Virus record (IMG/VR): IMGVR_UViG_3300023179_004195
Span: 1-22,278 of that record
DNA from: a virus
Length of the DNA: 22,278 nucleotides
Strand: one strand, 5' to 3'
Position numbers and translations under genes: made by a program. The notes beneath the pieces were generated by a model, which saw only the letters and a list, made by a program, of their open reading frames with translations, did not search any database and was not told the DNA's origin. Of this stretch, positions 1 to 6,200 are shown piece by piece. The first letter of the stretch is position 1; each line of letters begins with the position of its first letter.

Positions 1-95
1 AGCTGGAAACCCTTGAGACTGCTGCCAATATGGCATTCAGAACCCGTCCCAAGTACTGAATGCCATATTGGCAGCAGTCTCAAGGGTTTCCCGCT
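1..95. repeat. Near-perfect inverted repeat at window edge (probable fold-back artefact)
   Basis: Bases 1-40 are the reverse complement of bases 56-95 with a single mismatch (4 versus 92); bases 5-40 and 56-91 match perfectly over 36 positions. The loop is 41-55. The repeat runs exactly to the first base of the window and the arm 56-95 is coding sequence of uvsE, so arm 1-40 looks like a copied, flipped end of that gene. No T-tract follows in either direction, which argues against a normal terminator. The likely cause is strand switching during amplification or a misassembled contig end. A real hairpin or terminal redundancy is the alternative. Confidence 0.9.
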
Positions 96-783
96 GGCAG
101 AAGCGGTGGTGATGAATATCCAAAACCAGTTTGAGTCCCCCACACCGAGACGCAAGGGTTTCGTACAGATCACTCATGCTCCACATGGACGGCTTGTCGT
201 CGTTCTCCACCGTTAGGCGAGCACGAATGCGTGGAGCCAACGCCTCGTAGCGTTGGGCAAAGCGTTTAGCGGTTTCACTCTTGCCGTCGTACACGCCACC
301 CACATGGATATTGATGGCAAACTCGTCACCGTAACCCAACAAGTCCGCTAGCAGCGAGTGCATTTCCAAACACAGCACACTCTTGTCTGCAACCGCGTGG
401 TCAGGAGAACCCAAACAGGTGTACGGACCAGGATGGCACGACAGCCGCATGCCGTTGGCTTTGGCGTACTGCCCCGCAGCGGACAGACTAGCCACCACAC
501 TTTGGTAGTGCTCAAGTGGAATGTCGTACAGGGTGTACTGTAGTGTGGGGTGATCCATGAACGGGAACACACCGCTCCCAATGCGGAAGAACCGAATTCC
601 ATTTTCCACATTCCACTTCAGGATGGGCAAAAGGTCTGCGGCATTGCGAGCGGCTAGTTCTCCCACCCGTTGCAGGGTAAAGCGATCCATACGCAAAGTT
701 CGGTCGGTAAAGTACCGATCTTTGGGTTTACGCCCTTCCATGAGGGACAGGTTTTGGCATGCGTAGCCGAGATGGCGGATCAT
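37..783 (-). CDS. uvsE: UV-damage endonuclease UvsE/UvdE, 3' end probably lost
   Basis: Apurinic-independent UV-damage endonuclease (TIM-barrel, metal dependent), which nicks 5' of UV photoproducts and starts alternative excision repair. The N-terminus has the family signature HLGYACQNLSL (residues 4-14), followed by NAADLLPILKWN (47-58) and FFRIGSGVFPF (65-75). Likely metal ligands are H117, H160, E193, D222 and the HHH at 224-226. At 248 aa it is shorter than usual family members of about 300 aa. The native frame ends around STWDG (243-247); the last codon and TGA lie in the fold-back at 1-40, so the C-terminal His and Glu ligands expected in this family are missing from this sequence. The start is set by the conserved N-terminus; AGGGGC directly precedes the ATG. 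A strong promoter lies just upstream. Such a repair gene fits a phage of illuminated water. Confidence 0.88.
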   Translation of the reverse strand: MIRHLGYACQNLSLMEGRKPKDRYFTDRTLRMDRFTLQRVGELAARNAADLLPILKWNVENGIRFFRIGSGVFPFMDHPTLQYTLYDIPLEHYQSVVASLSAAGQYAKANGMRLSCHPGPYTCLGSPDHAVADKSVLCLEMHSLLADLLGYGDEFAINIHVGGVYDGKSETAKRFAQRYEALAPRIRARLTVENDDKPSMWSMSDLYETLASRCGGLKLVLDIHHHRFCQRETLETAANMAFSTWDGF

Positions 784-789
784 GCCCCT

Positions 790-817
790 AGTATAACACA
801 GGGGGAGGCGTTGTCAA
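790..817 (-). promoter_or_regulatory. Sigma70-like promoter for uvsE
   Basis: Read on the minus strand, TTGACA (817-812), a 16-base spacer and TATACT (795-790) form a near-consensus sigma70 promoter. The -10 ends only six bases before the uvsE ATG, so the transcript would be leaderless or nearly so. The -35 contains the TGA stop codon (816-814) of the preceding small gene. The same layout recurs before the dUTPase gene, which supports it being a real phage promoter type using host-like RNA polymerase. Not experimentally shown. Confidence 0.6.
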
Positions 818-1023
818 GTGGGCGGTTGAATATTTGACGAGATATCAAATGTTCCGTTGTTCCATATTTTAATCTGATCGGAACGAAAATGCCTAACGCT
901 GCCGTCACCTAACACCACAGCAAATATATCATTTTCCCATGTGCCGCCGTCACGCACATACCAAATATACCCGTCACCCAAATCTGTGTGAACAGGCACA
1001 GGATATTTGAATTCGTGAAACAT
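814..1023 (-). CDS. Small hypothetical phage protein (69 aa)
   Basis: I do not recognise this 69-aa protein. It is acidic to neutral and aromatic-rich, with a central stretch YIWYVRDGGTWENDIFAVVL (19-38) followed by GDGSVRHFRSDQIKIWNNGTF (residues 39-59 region), which suggests a small beta-rich fold, perhaps SH3-like. It starts one base after the stop of the Nmad1-like gene and is probably co-transcribed with dut and that gene. Its stop codon is embedded in the -35 box of the uvsE promoter. No strong Shine-Dalgarno sequence is visible before the ATG. Coding is supported by the tight packing and by the absence of a better frame; no function is proposed. Confidence 0.6.
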   Translation of the reverse strand: MFHEFKYPVPVHTDLGDGYIWYVRDGGTWENDIFAVVLGDGSVRHFRSDQIKIWNNGTFDISSNIQPPT

Positions 1024-1024
1024 T

Positions 1025-1345
1025 TTAACGGGAGTCTTTATCTTTCAAGTACGCAGCCAACAGCACCATGTAGTTGATAACATCCACACAGGTGTCCATG
1101 AACGACTCGTCCTGCACATTCATCTTGCCTGCGTGGATGAAAGACGACAGGCGGCTCATCTTGTCGGTGAGACGCACCATGAAGCCTTGCTCGGTCTTGC
1201 AGATGCCCATTGCTTCCACGCGGGTAAAGTTGGCAAACGGTTCAACGCCTTCCTTGCCTGCGTAGTCGCGGTTCTTGAGACTCATCAGATCACGAGCAGC
1301 CTTGCACAGTTCTGCGTGAAATTGCAGTAGTTCGTCTCTGGTCAT
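1025..1345 (-). CDS. Nmad1/DUF1599-like protein (MazG-related helical fold)
   Basis: All-helical 106-aa protein that matches what I know of the DUF1599 / nucleotide-modification-associated domain 1 family found in many phages. Recognisable blocks are LKNRDYAGKEGVEPFANF (23-40), GFMVRLTDKMSRL (54-66) and DESFMDTCVDVINYMVLL (79-96); the DK..RL and E..xDT..D.xNY pattern is typical. The family is linked by context to nucleotide metabolism and modified-base systems, but the reaction is not established. The start ATG overlaps the dUTPase stop in an ATGA, with AGGAG about 8-9 bases upstream. Pairing with dut supports a role in nucleotide-pool control. A MazG-like pyrophosphatase activity is possible but unproven. 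Confidence 0.72.
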   Translation of the reverse strand: MTRDELLQFHAELCKAARDLMSLKNRDYAGKEGVEPFANFTRVEAMGICKTEQGFMVRLTDKMSRLSSFIHAGKMNVQDESFMDTCVDVINYMVLLAAYLKDKDSR

Positions 1346-1887
1346 GCTCCAACTCCTGTGGAACCAAATCCACCGTTACGGGTTTCACGAACAGGTGCGT
1401 CAATGCACCATTGGATGTTTGTGGGAATGTTCTGCACCAACTCGCCCTGACACAGCCGCATGTTGTCGGTGAGCAGGATTCCGTTTGTTCCGTTTGCGGT
1501 GCTGGTATTGCTCACCATGACTAGTAGTTCTTGTGTGTAGTCGTGGTCAATCACGCCTTCAGCATTGGTTAGTACCAGCCCGTTCTTCAAGGCTAGCCCG
1601 CTGCGGGCGTGTAGACGCACAGAGTAGCCCTGCGGAATGTCTAGAATAATACCTGTGGGAATCAGTACACGCTGACCTGGGAATACCCACAGTTTCCGCT
1701 GTCCGTTGGTGGTGTCCACCTTCTTGCTTTCAGCGGTGCCTGTGTTGCCGTCGTAGTACACCACATGGTCTGTGTGTAGCCGTGCGTGGATATCAAAACA
1801 CGCAGAGCCTTCGGTTGCGAACTTGGGAAGCGTTGGATTGGTATTGGGGATGGCGTAAACGCCTAGTGTCTGCACGGTTTGGTACAT
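1342..1887 (-). CDS. dut: Trimeric dUTP diphosphatase (dUTPase)
   Basis: Hydrolyses dUTP to dUMP and pyrophosphate, keeping uracil out of phage DNA and feeding dTMP synthesis. All five motifs of the trimeric family are visible: motif 1 EGSACFDIHA (26-35), motif 2 with ARSG (94-97), motif 3 NAEGVIDHDY (108-117), motif 4 RLCQGELVQ (144-152) and the Gly-rich C-terminal motif 5 RNGGFGSTG (170-178). Length is 181 aa, somewhat above the usual 140-160 aa; the extra residues sit in a loop after motif 1 (about 40-65). AGGAG lies 7-8 bases before the ATG, and a promoter lies just upstream. It is the first gene of a short operon with the Nmad1-like and 69-aa genes. Confidence 0.93.
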   Translation of the reverse strand: MYQTVQTLGVYAIPNTNPTLPKFATEGSACFDIHARLHTDHVVYYDGNTGTAESKKVDTTNGQRKLWVFPGQRVLIPTGIILDIPQGYSVRLHARSGLALKNGLVLTNAEGVIDHDYTQELLVMVSNTSTANGTNGILLTDNMRLCQGELVQNIPTNIQWCIDAPVRETRNGGFGSTGVGA

Positions 1888-1905
1888 GATGAATCTCCTG
1901 TTGGG

Positions 1906-1933
1906 AGTTTACACGAAAAAGTCACGCTGTCAA
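1906..1933 (-). promoter_or_regulatory. Sigma70-like promoter for dut operon
   Basis: On the minus strand TTGACA (1933-1928), a 16-base spacer and TAAACT (1911-1906) stand upstream of dut. The expected transcription start is near 1899, leaving a short leader that holds the AGGAG ribosome site. As with the uvsE promoter, the -35 hexamer contains the TGA stop (1932-1930) of the upstream gene and the spacer is the same length. The repeated architecture makes chance less likely. Not tested. Confidence 0.6.
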
Positions 1934-2169
1934 GGGTACTGTTTGTAAACTGCTGTTCCGTCTGCTTTTTTCAAAAGTATTGCTGATCCGTTGTCTTGCT
2001 TGTACACATCCACATCTTTGAGTTGATTCAGGACTATGCCATTAGGCTTGGGACGAATGGTTATGATGTTTGGTTTTTTAATCAACAGTCTATTTTTTGA
2101 TGTCTTGATCCGCTCGTCAATGTTTGCGGTTATCTGATACGACTGCTCTTTTATTTTTAATTTGTTCAT
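1930..2169 (-). CDS. Small hypothetical protein (79 aa)
   Basis: Unrecognised 79-aa basic protein, rich in Lys and Ile: LKIKEQSYQIT (4-14), TSKNRLLIKKPNIITIRP (23-40), then a second half with VDVYKQDNGSAILLKKADG. The alternating hydrophobic pattern suggests beta strands. The ATG overlaps the stop codon of the upstream 151-aa probable virion protein (ATGA), so the two are likely translated together and this may be another small structural or accessory virion protein. That is inference from position only. Its own stop lies within the -35 box of the dut promoter. Confidence 0.6.
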   Translation of the reverse strand: MNKLKIKEQSYQITANIDERIKTSKNRLLIKKPNIITIRPKPNGIVLNQLKDVDVYKQDNGSAILLKKADGTAVYKQYP

Positions 2170-2621
2170 CGCACCACTTTGTCGCTAACCACAAAGCGAC
2201 CAGTCAGCAGTTCATTCACGGTGGCACCCTGAAGCAGATCAAATCCGTACACCCATGTACCCACAGGAACCTTGCCCATCGTTGTATAGTCTATGTTTAG
2301 ACGAATGCCACCAGTAAACACTCCACCTGTTTCTCCACTATTCAGGTAAATGCCACCTGTGCCTGCAACACCTTGAGACACCCATGTGATACCGTTTTTC
2401 ATGGTGGCACCCTCAAGGTAATCACCAGTACTTCCGCCTCCAGTCACACCACTTACTGTGGCATCCAAGTACTTGTAACTACTGGCAATGTTTGGACGCA
2501 CCTGAAACCGTGCAGTATAATTGGTAAGATTAACAGCATTTCCAGCGGTGTCGTAATACTCCACATGGAAGTTCAGGGTTTCATCCTGCTTGGCGTAGAT
2601 GTCGTAGTTTGCTGCTGCCAT
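2166..2621 (-). CDS. Probable phage virion-associated beta-sandwich protein (151 aa)
   Basis: A 151-aa Gly/Thr-rich, beta-strand-rich protein. The N-terminal pattern YDIYAKQDETLNFHVEYYDT followed by AGNAVNLTNYTARFQVRPN (residues 25-43 region) resembles a domain common in phage tail and baseplate accessory proteins, where a polar hydrophobic start, 'G-x-x-V-(D/N)-L-T-x-Y' and 'A-x-x-Q-(V/I)-R' recur. The C-terminal part (95-150) has further short strands. It starts in a TAATG overlap with the upstream GT2-TPR gene, with GAAAGAAG before the ATG. Function is inferred only from this resemblance; no enzyme motif is present. Coupling to a glycosyltransferase raises the possibility that it is that enzyme's target. 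Confidence 0.62.
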   Translation of the reverse strand: MAAANYDIYAKQDETLNFHVEYYDTAGNAVNLTNYTARFQVRPNIASSYKYLDATVSGVTGGGSTGDYLEGATMKNGITWVSQGVAGTGGIYLNSGETGGVFTGGIRLNIDYTTMGKVPVGTWVYGFDLLQGATVNELLTGRFVVSDKVVR

Positions 2622-3853
2622 TACTTCTTTCTCTCCTTGAAGCGAGCCGCTCTAGGAGGTATGTATGCCGATTTGGGTTGCTGCTTTGGTGGCTGTGGTT
2701 GTGTGGCTTGCTGTTGTGCCTGCATTTGAGCCTGCACCTGTTGTATCTCTGCTAGTTTCTGTGCATACGCTTGGTGGTTTTTCTGTACACGCTCCACCTC
2801 TGAAGGAGGAAGTCGGTTTTCTTTTAGCAATATTTCACAGGCAGCGTATCCGTTCTTGTAATCGTGCGTGTAAAACGCTGTAGCCCCTAGTTCATCCAAA
2901 GCCATCCACTTGTACACATTAGTGTCTATGAACAGGATGTCCTGCTGTGGATACGGAATTTGGGCGGCTTCCTTGGCAAACATATAAGCCGCACGAGGTC
3001 TGCCCATCATTCGTAGACTTCGTGCGATGGCATGGAGAGGTTCGGCACGGCACGGGCGGTAGTCGTAAGCGTCCAGCAACTTCTGCTGAATGATAGGCCA
3101 CTCTTTTTCCTGTGCCATAGCAATCAGAGCCACGCGGAACAGGGAGTAGTAACACTCTTCTTCCCATCCACCCATTTCCACACGCTTATAGTACGCTTCG
3201 GTTGCCTTGTCCCACTGCTGTGAATCAAAATACGATTGGGCTAGGTAGAACTGATACCGCGAGTTGTTGGGTTCAGTCTTGAGTGCTTCTAGCAGAGTTT
3301 CAGCGTCCTTAGAGTACTTCTCTACCTGTGTCACATTCACATTACGGTGTCCTAGAGTACGAGCCTCTAGGTGGTAATTGCCCTCAATCTTTTCTTGGTG
3401 TAGCGGCTGCTTTTCACAATGTGCGTACTCGTGTAGAACTCCAATATACTTCCAACCAATACCAGTCTTGAAGATTTGGTTTCGCCACCAAATGCACTGG
3501 TCGCGTCCACACTTCAGGGCGTACCCATCAGCAGTCATATTCCTGCCGTTGGGAAACTTGAAGTCACCAACAATCTTGTCGTCTGCATCAATCATCCATG
3601 CGTAGTCGGCTTTGCCGTCACATAAGGCTAGGGCTTCGGTGCGGTTATGACCGAAACTGACCCAAGGCTTTTCAATCAGTTCACCTGGGATTCCCTTTTC
3701 AGCAAAATAATTCTTGATGAGTTCTTGTGTTCCGTCTGTGGAACCTGTGTCAACGATTACCCAATAATCAATGTACTTGTGGATAGAATCCAAGCACTCG
3801 TGGATAATGTGCGTTTCGTTTTTGACAATCATTGAGAGGCATACTGTAGACAT
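2621..3853 (-). CDS. GT2 glycosyltransferase fused to TPR region (410 aa)
   Basis: N-terminal GT-A fold glycosyltransferase of family 2: strand and nucleotide-binding motif LSMIVKNE (6-13), VDTGSTDGT (34-42) and the metal-binding DADD (89-92). Residues about 175-300 form a helical TPR-like region (YQFYLAQSYFDSQQWDKATEAYY is centred at 200-222). The tail from 365 is Gln/Pro-rich and ends in a basic stretch, probably disordered. It would transfer a sugar from an NDP-sugar; donor and acceptor are unknown. GT2-TPR proteins are common in large phages. AAGGAG stands about 8 bases before the ATG. Its base composition is like the phage core, unlike the AT-rich genes just upstream, so it marks the left border of the cassette. 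The next gene, a probable virion protein, overlaps its stop codon. Confidence 0.85.
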   Translation of the reverse strand: MSTVCLSMIVKNETHIIHECLDSIHKYIDYWVIVDTGSTDGTQELIKNYFAEKGIPGELIEKPWVSFGHNRTEALALCDGKADYAWMIDADDKIVGDFKFPNGRNMTADGYALKCGRDQCIWWRNQIFKTGIGWKYIGVLHEYAHCEKQPLHQEKIEGNYHLEARTLGHRNVNVTQVEKYSKDAETLLEALKTEPNNSRYQFYLAQSYFDSQQWDKATEAYYKRVEMGGWEEECYYSLFRVALIAMAQEKEWPIIQQKLLDAYDYRPCRAEPLHAIARSLRMMGRPRAAYMFAKEAAQIPYPQQDILFIDTNVYKWMALDELGATAFYTHDYKNGYAACEILLKENRLPPSEVERVQKNHQAYAQKLAEIQQVQAQMQAQQQATQPQPPKQQPKSAYIPPRAARFKERKK

Positions 3854-3872
3854 TCACGGTTCTCCTTTAGGG

Positions 3873-4643
3873 TTATTTAGACAAAGCACGGAATGTGTTT
3901 TGGATTCCTTGACGCAATCCAACCAGATTAATTGGCGGCAGACCGCTTTCACCACAATACATTTGTAATTGTGTTTCGTTTTCTGTGATGATTGGTACTT
4001 TGTGGCTATCCAATGAGTTAATCATGTTGGCTATAGTCTTTAGTGTGTATTTTTCTTCGTAGCAACAGTTTATATCTTTTTCAAGATTGGTATTATCCAC
4101 ATAATACCTAACTGTAGATATAAAATCTTGCATATAGATAAAATCCATGACTTTGTTGGTGTGAATTATCATTGGCTCTTTTTTAATGTATCTCAACATG
4201 TTTGCTTTAATGAATCTTGTGAGCAACTCATTCTCGTCAAAAACATTAAAAATTCTCAAGTTATAGAAATTTTCTGTGTTTTGTATCGAATCTGCTATCT
4301 CTCGTTTACTATTAGCATATGGAGTATCTCCATGATACATTTCTGCACCAGAACCAAATGATATTAGTTTTTTAAAGTTGTGCCTATTTATACGCAAATT
4401 ATTATACATCGCTAGGTTTTGCTGTAGTACAACAGAATCATCTTCATGCAATCTGCTGCCGCCAGCAATAGCAGTATGCAACACAACATCAAATTGCCTT
4501 TCATTAAACCACTCACAAGTTGCATCGTAACTGCTCAGATTAAAGTTTTGTCTGGTTATTGTAGTTATGTTATATTTGTGTTTAAGACTCTCGTAAAGAC
4601 TTTTTGCCACATATCCATTTCCACCCGTAATTAGCATCTTCAT
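3873..4643 (-). CDS. SDR-type NAD(P)-dependent sugar reductase/epimerase (256 aa)
   Basis: Extended short-chain dehydrogenase of the sugar-nucleotide type. The cofactor motif is TGGNGYVAKSL (6-16), the catalytic region contains ISFGSGAEM (94-102) and YxxxK as YANSK (109-113). At 256 aa it is short for a 4,6-dehydratase and lacks the TDE triad, so a 4-ketoreductase or epimerase role (like GDP-fucose synthase or RmlD) is more likely. As last sugar gene of the cassette it could reduce the keto group left by the dehydratases and ThDP enzyme, as YerF does in yersiniose synthesis; this is inference. The ATG overlaps the HAD gene stop (ATGA); a second ATG two codons on is possible. Strongly AT-rich. 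Confidence 0.8.
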   Translation of the reverse strand: MKMLITGGNGYVAKSLYESLKHKYNITTITRQNFNLSSYDATCEWFNERQFDVVLHTAIAGGSRLHEDDSVVLQQNLAMYNNLRINRHNFKKLISFGSGAEMYHGDTPYANSKREIADSIQNTENFYNLRIFNVFDENELLTRFIKANMLRYIKKEPMIIHTNKVMDFIYMQDFISTVRYYVDNTNLEKDINCCYEEKYTLKTIANMINSLDSHKVPIITENETQLQMYCGESGLPPINLVGLRQGIQNTFRALSK

Positions 4644-5023
4644 AGTGTTTTTAAAAACTCAAGAGTGCGTATCATCGAATCGTTAGTGTTAAATTCCAAA
4701 CACTTGTCGTCTATGTAATAGTCTGCCATAATCTTTGGGCTATATCCAGATATTTTTTTCATTTCTTTCTCTGGAAGATTTTTATTGATAGCATCGAACT
4801 CCAGTCCTTGTTCCTTACACCAATTTACGGCTTCAGTTAAACATTTATATCGTTCGTTGTCTCCTCTATTTGTCCATAGAATTAATTTATGACCATTATT
4901 TCGTAATCCTATAAGGATGGTCATTAACTTTTTCTGTTGCTCTGTCTGTTTTCCAATATTAGGAAATGCGTAGGTGCACAAAGTACCATCAAAATCAATA
5001 GCAATAGTAAATTTATCTTTCAT
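4640..5023 (-). CDS. HAD-superfamily phosphatase-like protein (127 aa)
   Basis: Small HAD-fold hydrolase with motif I DFDGT (10-14), motif II Thr in LILWTNR (47-53), motif III Lys97 and the acidic motif IV in DYYIDDK (101-107). This pattern, with 'LWT-R' and 'IN-N', matches compact cap-less HADs that occur in bacteria and phages; the substrate could be a sugar phosphate or a nucleotide. The start at 5023 is chosen because GGAG lies 7 bases upstream and the conserved strand begins directly after; it overlaps the LdpA-like gene by 11 bases. Two in-frame ATGs further upstream (5035, 5050) lack such a site. In this context removal of a phosphate from a sugar intermediate is a reasonable guess, not shown. 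Confidence 0.8.
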   Translation of the reverse strand: MKDKFTIAIDFDGTLCTYAFPNIGKQTEQQKKLMTILIGLRNNGHKLILWTNRGDNERYKCLTEAVNWCKEQGLEFDAINKNLPEKEMKKISGYSPKIMADYYIDDKCLEFNTNDSMIRTLEFLKTL

Positions 5024-6188
5024 AGGTTTCTCCATAATTATTGTTAACATCTACTAGTTGCTTTGCAATTATGAATGCAGATCGTATATTATCTTCGTTT
5101 TCATAAAAATCATCAGGTGAGATATATTTTTCAATTACATCTCTGGCATAAGTTCCTATAGCAACTCCATTTATTCGTACATCTGTTTTTACAGAAAGTT
5201 CTTTGCTGTAGGAATTTGTCCCACCTGATAAAAGAATAGGAATGTTGTCATTATCATCTATGGATTTGTATATTTTCTTTGATGATATTTTTTCATTACC
5301 CACCGAATCCTTTTCTCGTTTCTTATTGATCTTGGTGTTGAATTTTTTGTTTATTATGTCAGCACAGGCAACTGCTTGTAGAGTAGTATTATAATCATTT
5401 TCGCCACCACTCATTGGCAGACCATCTGCTTGGATTATTACCCTATCTCTAGAAATCTTCTGAACTTGCTCAATACGATGTTCTAATTTCAAATTTCCCA
5501 AATTCAATCTGTCTAAACACATAGAATTGTAATTTGTGGCGTTGATTTCGTTTATCAATTTCCATTCTTCCATTGTGATATCTTCTTCTCCTACAGCAGA
5601 ATGCAATTCAAATAGTTCTGCTCCTGCTCTCATACATCTTGGTAACAATTCTCGTAGTTCTCTGGAATTGTGTCGGTACGAGATGATATCTGTTTTGGGG
5701 CAGATATTGCTACATTTACCACACCCAATACATAAATCTTTGATAACAATTTCTTTTGATTGGTCTTCTTTATCAAAACTACCACCCAAGTCTTTGAAAA
5801 TAGATAAATGTTGTATGAAATCTTTGGGAATAGCATCTGTTGGACATACAGGTATACACAAACTACACCCAATACATTTTGTGGGGTCTATGTATGATTT
5901 TCGTACATGATGATCTCCAGGCATTCCAACACTAACCATAATATAAGGTCTAGTTTTTATGGTAACATTTAATTTATTAGCGTAGTTATATGCTAAGTCA
6001 ATTCCTTCCATAGCAGACTGTACTACTTCTACATTGGCAGAAACATCTAATATAGTAGTTCCTGCTAAGGTATAGATAAATGCTAATTTTTTAACATGAT
6101 GTTTGTTTTCGTTTCCTGCACCACAAATCATCTTAAAGCATTTTTGCTTATGTAAGATTTCTTTTAAAATTTCATATCTGTTGGTCAT
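5013..6188 (-). CDS. LdpA-like iron-sulfur protein with two [4Fe-4S] motifs (391 aa)
   Basis: The N-terminal KMICGAGNENKHHVKKLAFIY-type segment (19-39) and LAGTTILDVSANVEVV (41-56) match what I know of LdpA, the cyanobacterial 'light-dependent period' iron-sulfur protein that feeds redox state into the circadian clock. Two ferredoxin-like clusters follow: C105, C108, C111, C115 and C153, C156, C159, C163. The rest (about 175-391) looks like an alpha/beta barrel-like domain with LPMSGGEND (256-264) and LLSGGT (319-324 region). The protein is 391 aa, versus about 350 aa for LdpA as I recall. Sitting between a ThDP enzyme and a HAD phosphatase, with tight spacing, it is more likely an electron carrier or enzyme of the sugar pathway than a clock part; that is inference. 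AAAGG precedes the ATG. AT-rich. Confidence 0.75.
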   Translation of the reverse strand: MTNRYEILKEILHKQKCFKMICGAGNENKHHVKKLAFIYTLAGTTILDVSANVEVVQSAMEGIDLAYNYANKLNVTIKTRPYIMVSVGMPGDHHVRKSYIDPTKCIGCSLCIPVCPTDAIPKDFIQHLSIFKDLGGSFDKEDQSKEIVIKDLCIGCGKCSNICPKTDIISYRHNSRELRELLPRCMRAGAELFELHSAVGEEDITMEEWKLINEINATNYNSMCLDRLNLGNLKLEHRIEQVQKISRDRVIIQADGLPMSGGENDYNTTLQAVACADIINKKFNTKINKKREKDSVGNEKISSKKIYKSIDDNDNIPILLSGGTNSYSKELSVKTDVRINGVAIGTYARDVIEKYISPDDFYENEDNIRSAFIIAKQLVDVNNNYGETYER

Positions 6189-6200
6189 ATAAAAATACCT

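Noticed and set aside
13-216. Plus-strand open frame of 67 codons at the left edge
   Set aside because: It runs across the inverted repeat and is antisense to uvsE; no ribosome site or recognisable protein.
3874-3881. TCTAAATA upstream of the GT2-TPR gene as a late promoter
   Set aside because: 7 of 8 matches, but it includes the last codons of the preceding gene (TCT AAA TAA), and AT-rich sequence makes chance likely. Not strong enough to annotate.
4385-4392. Exact TATAAATA on the minus strand
   Set aside because: Lies inside the SDR reading frame with no gene start shortly downstream; expected by chance in a roughly 30% GC stretch.
5536-5910. Plus-strand open frame of 124 codons
   Set aside because: Fully antisense to the LdpA-like gene, whose Cys motifs are unmistakable; the other plus-strand frames are likewise shadows.
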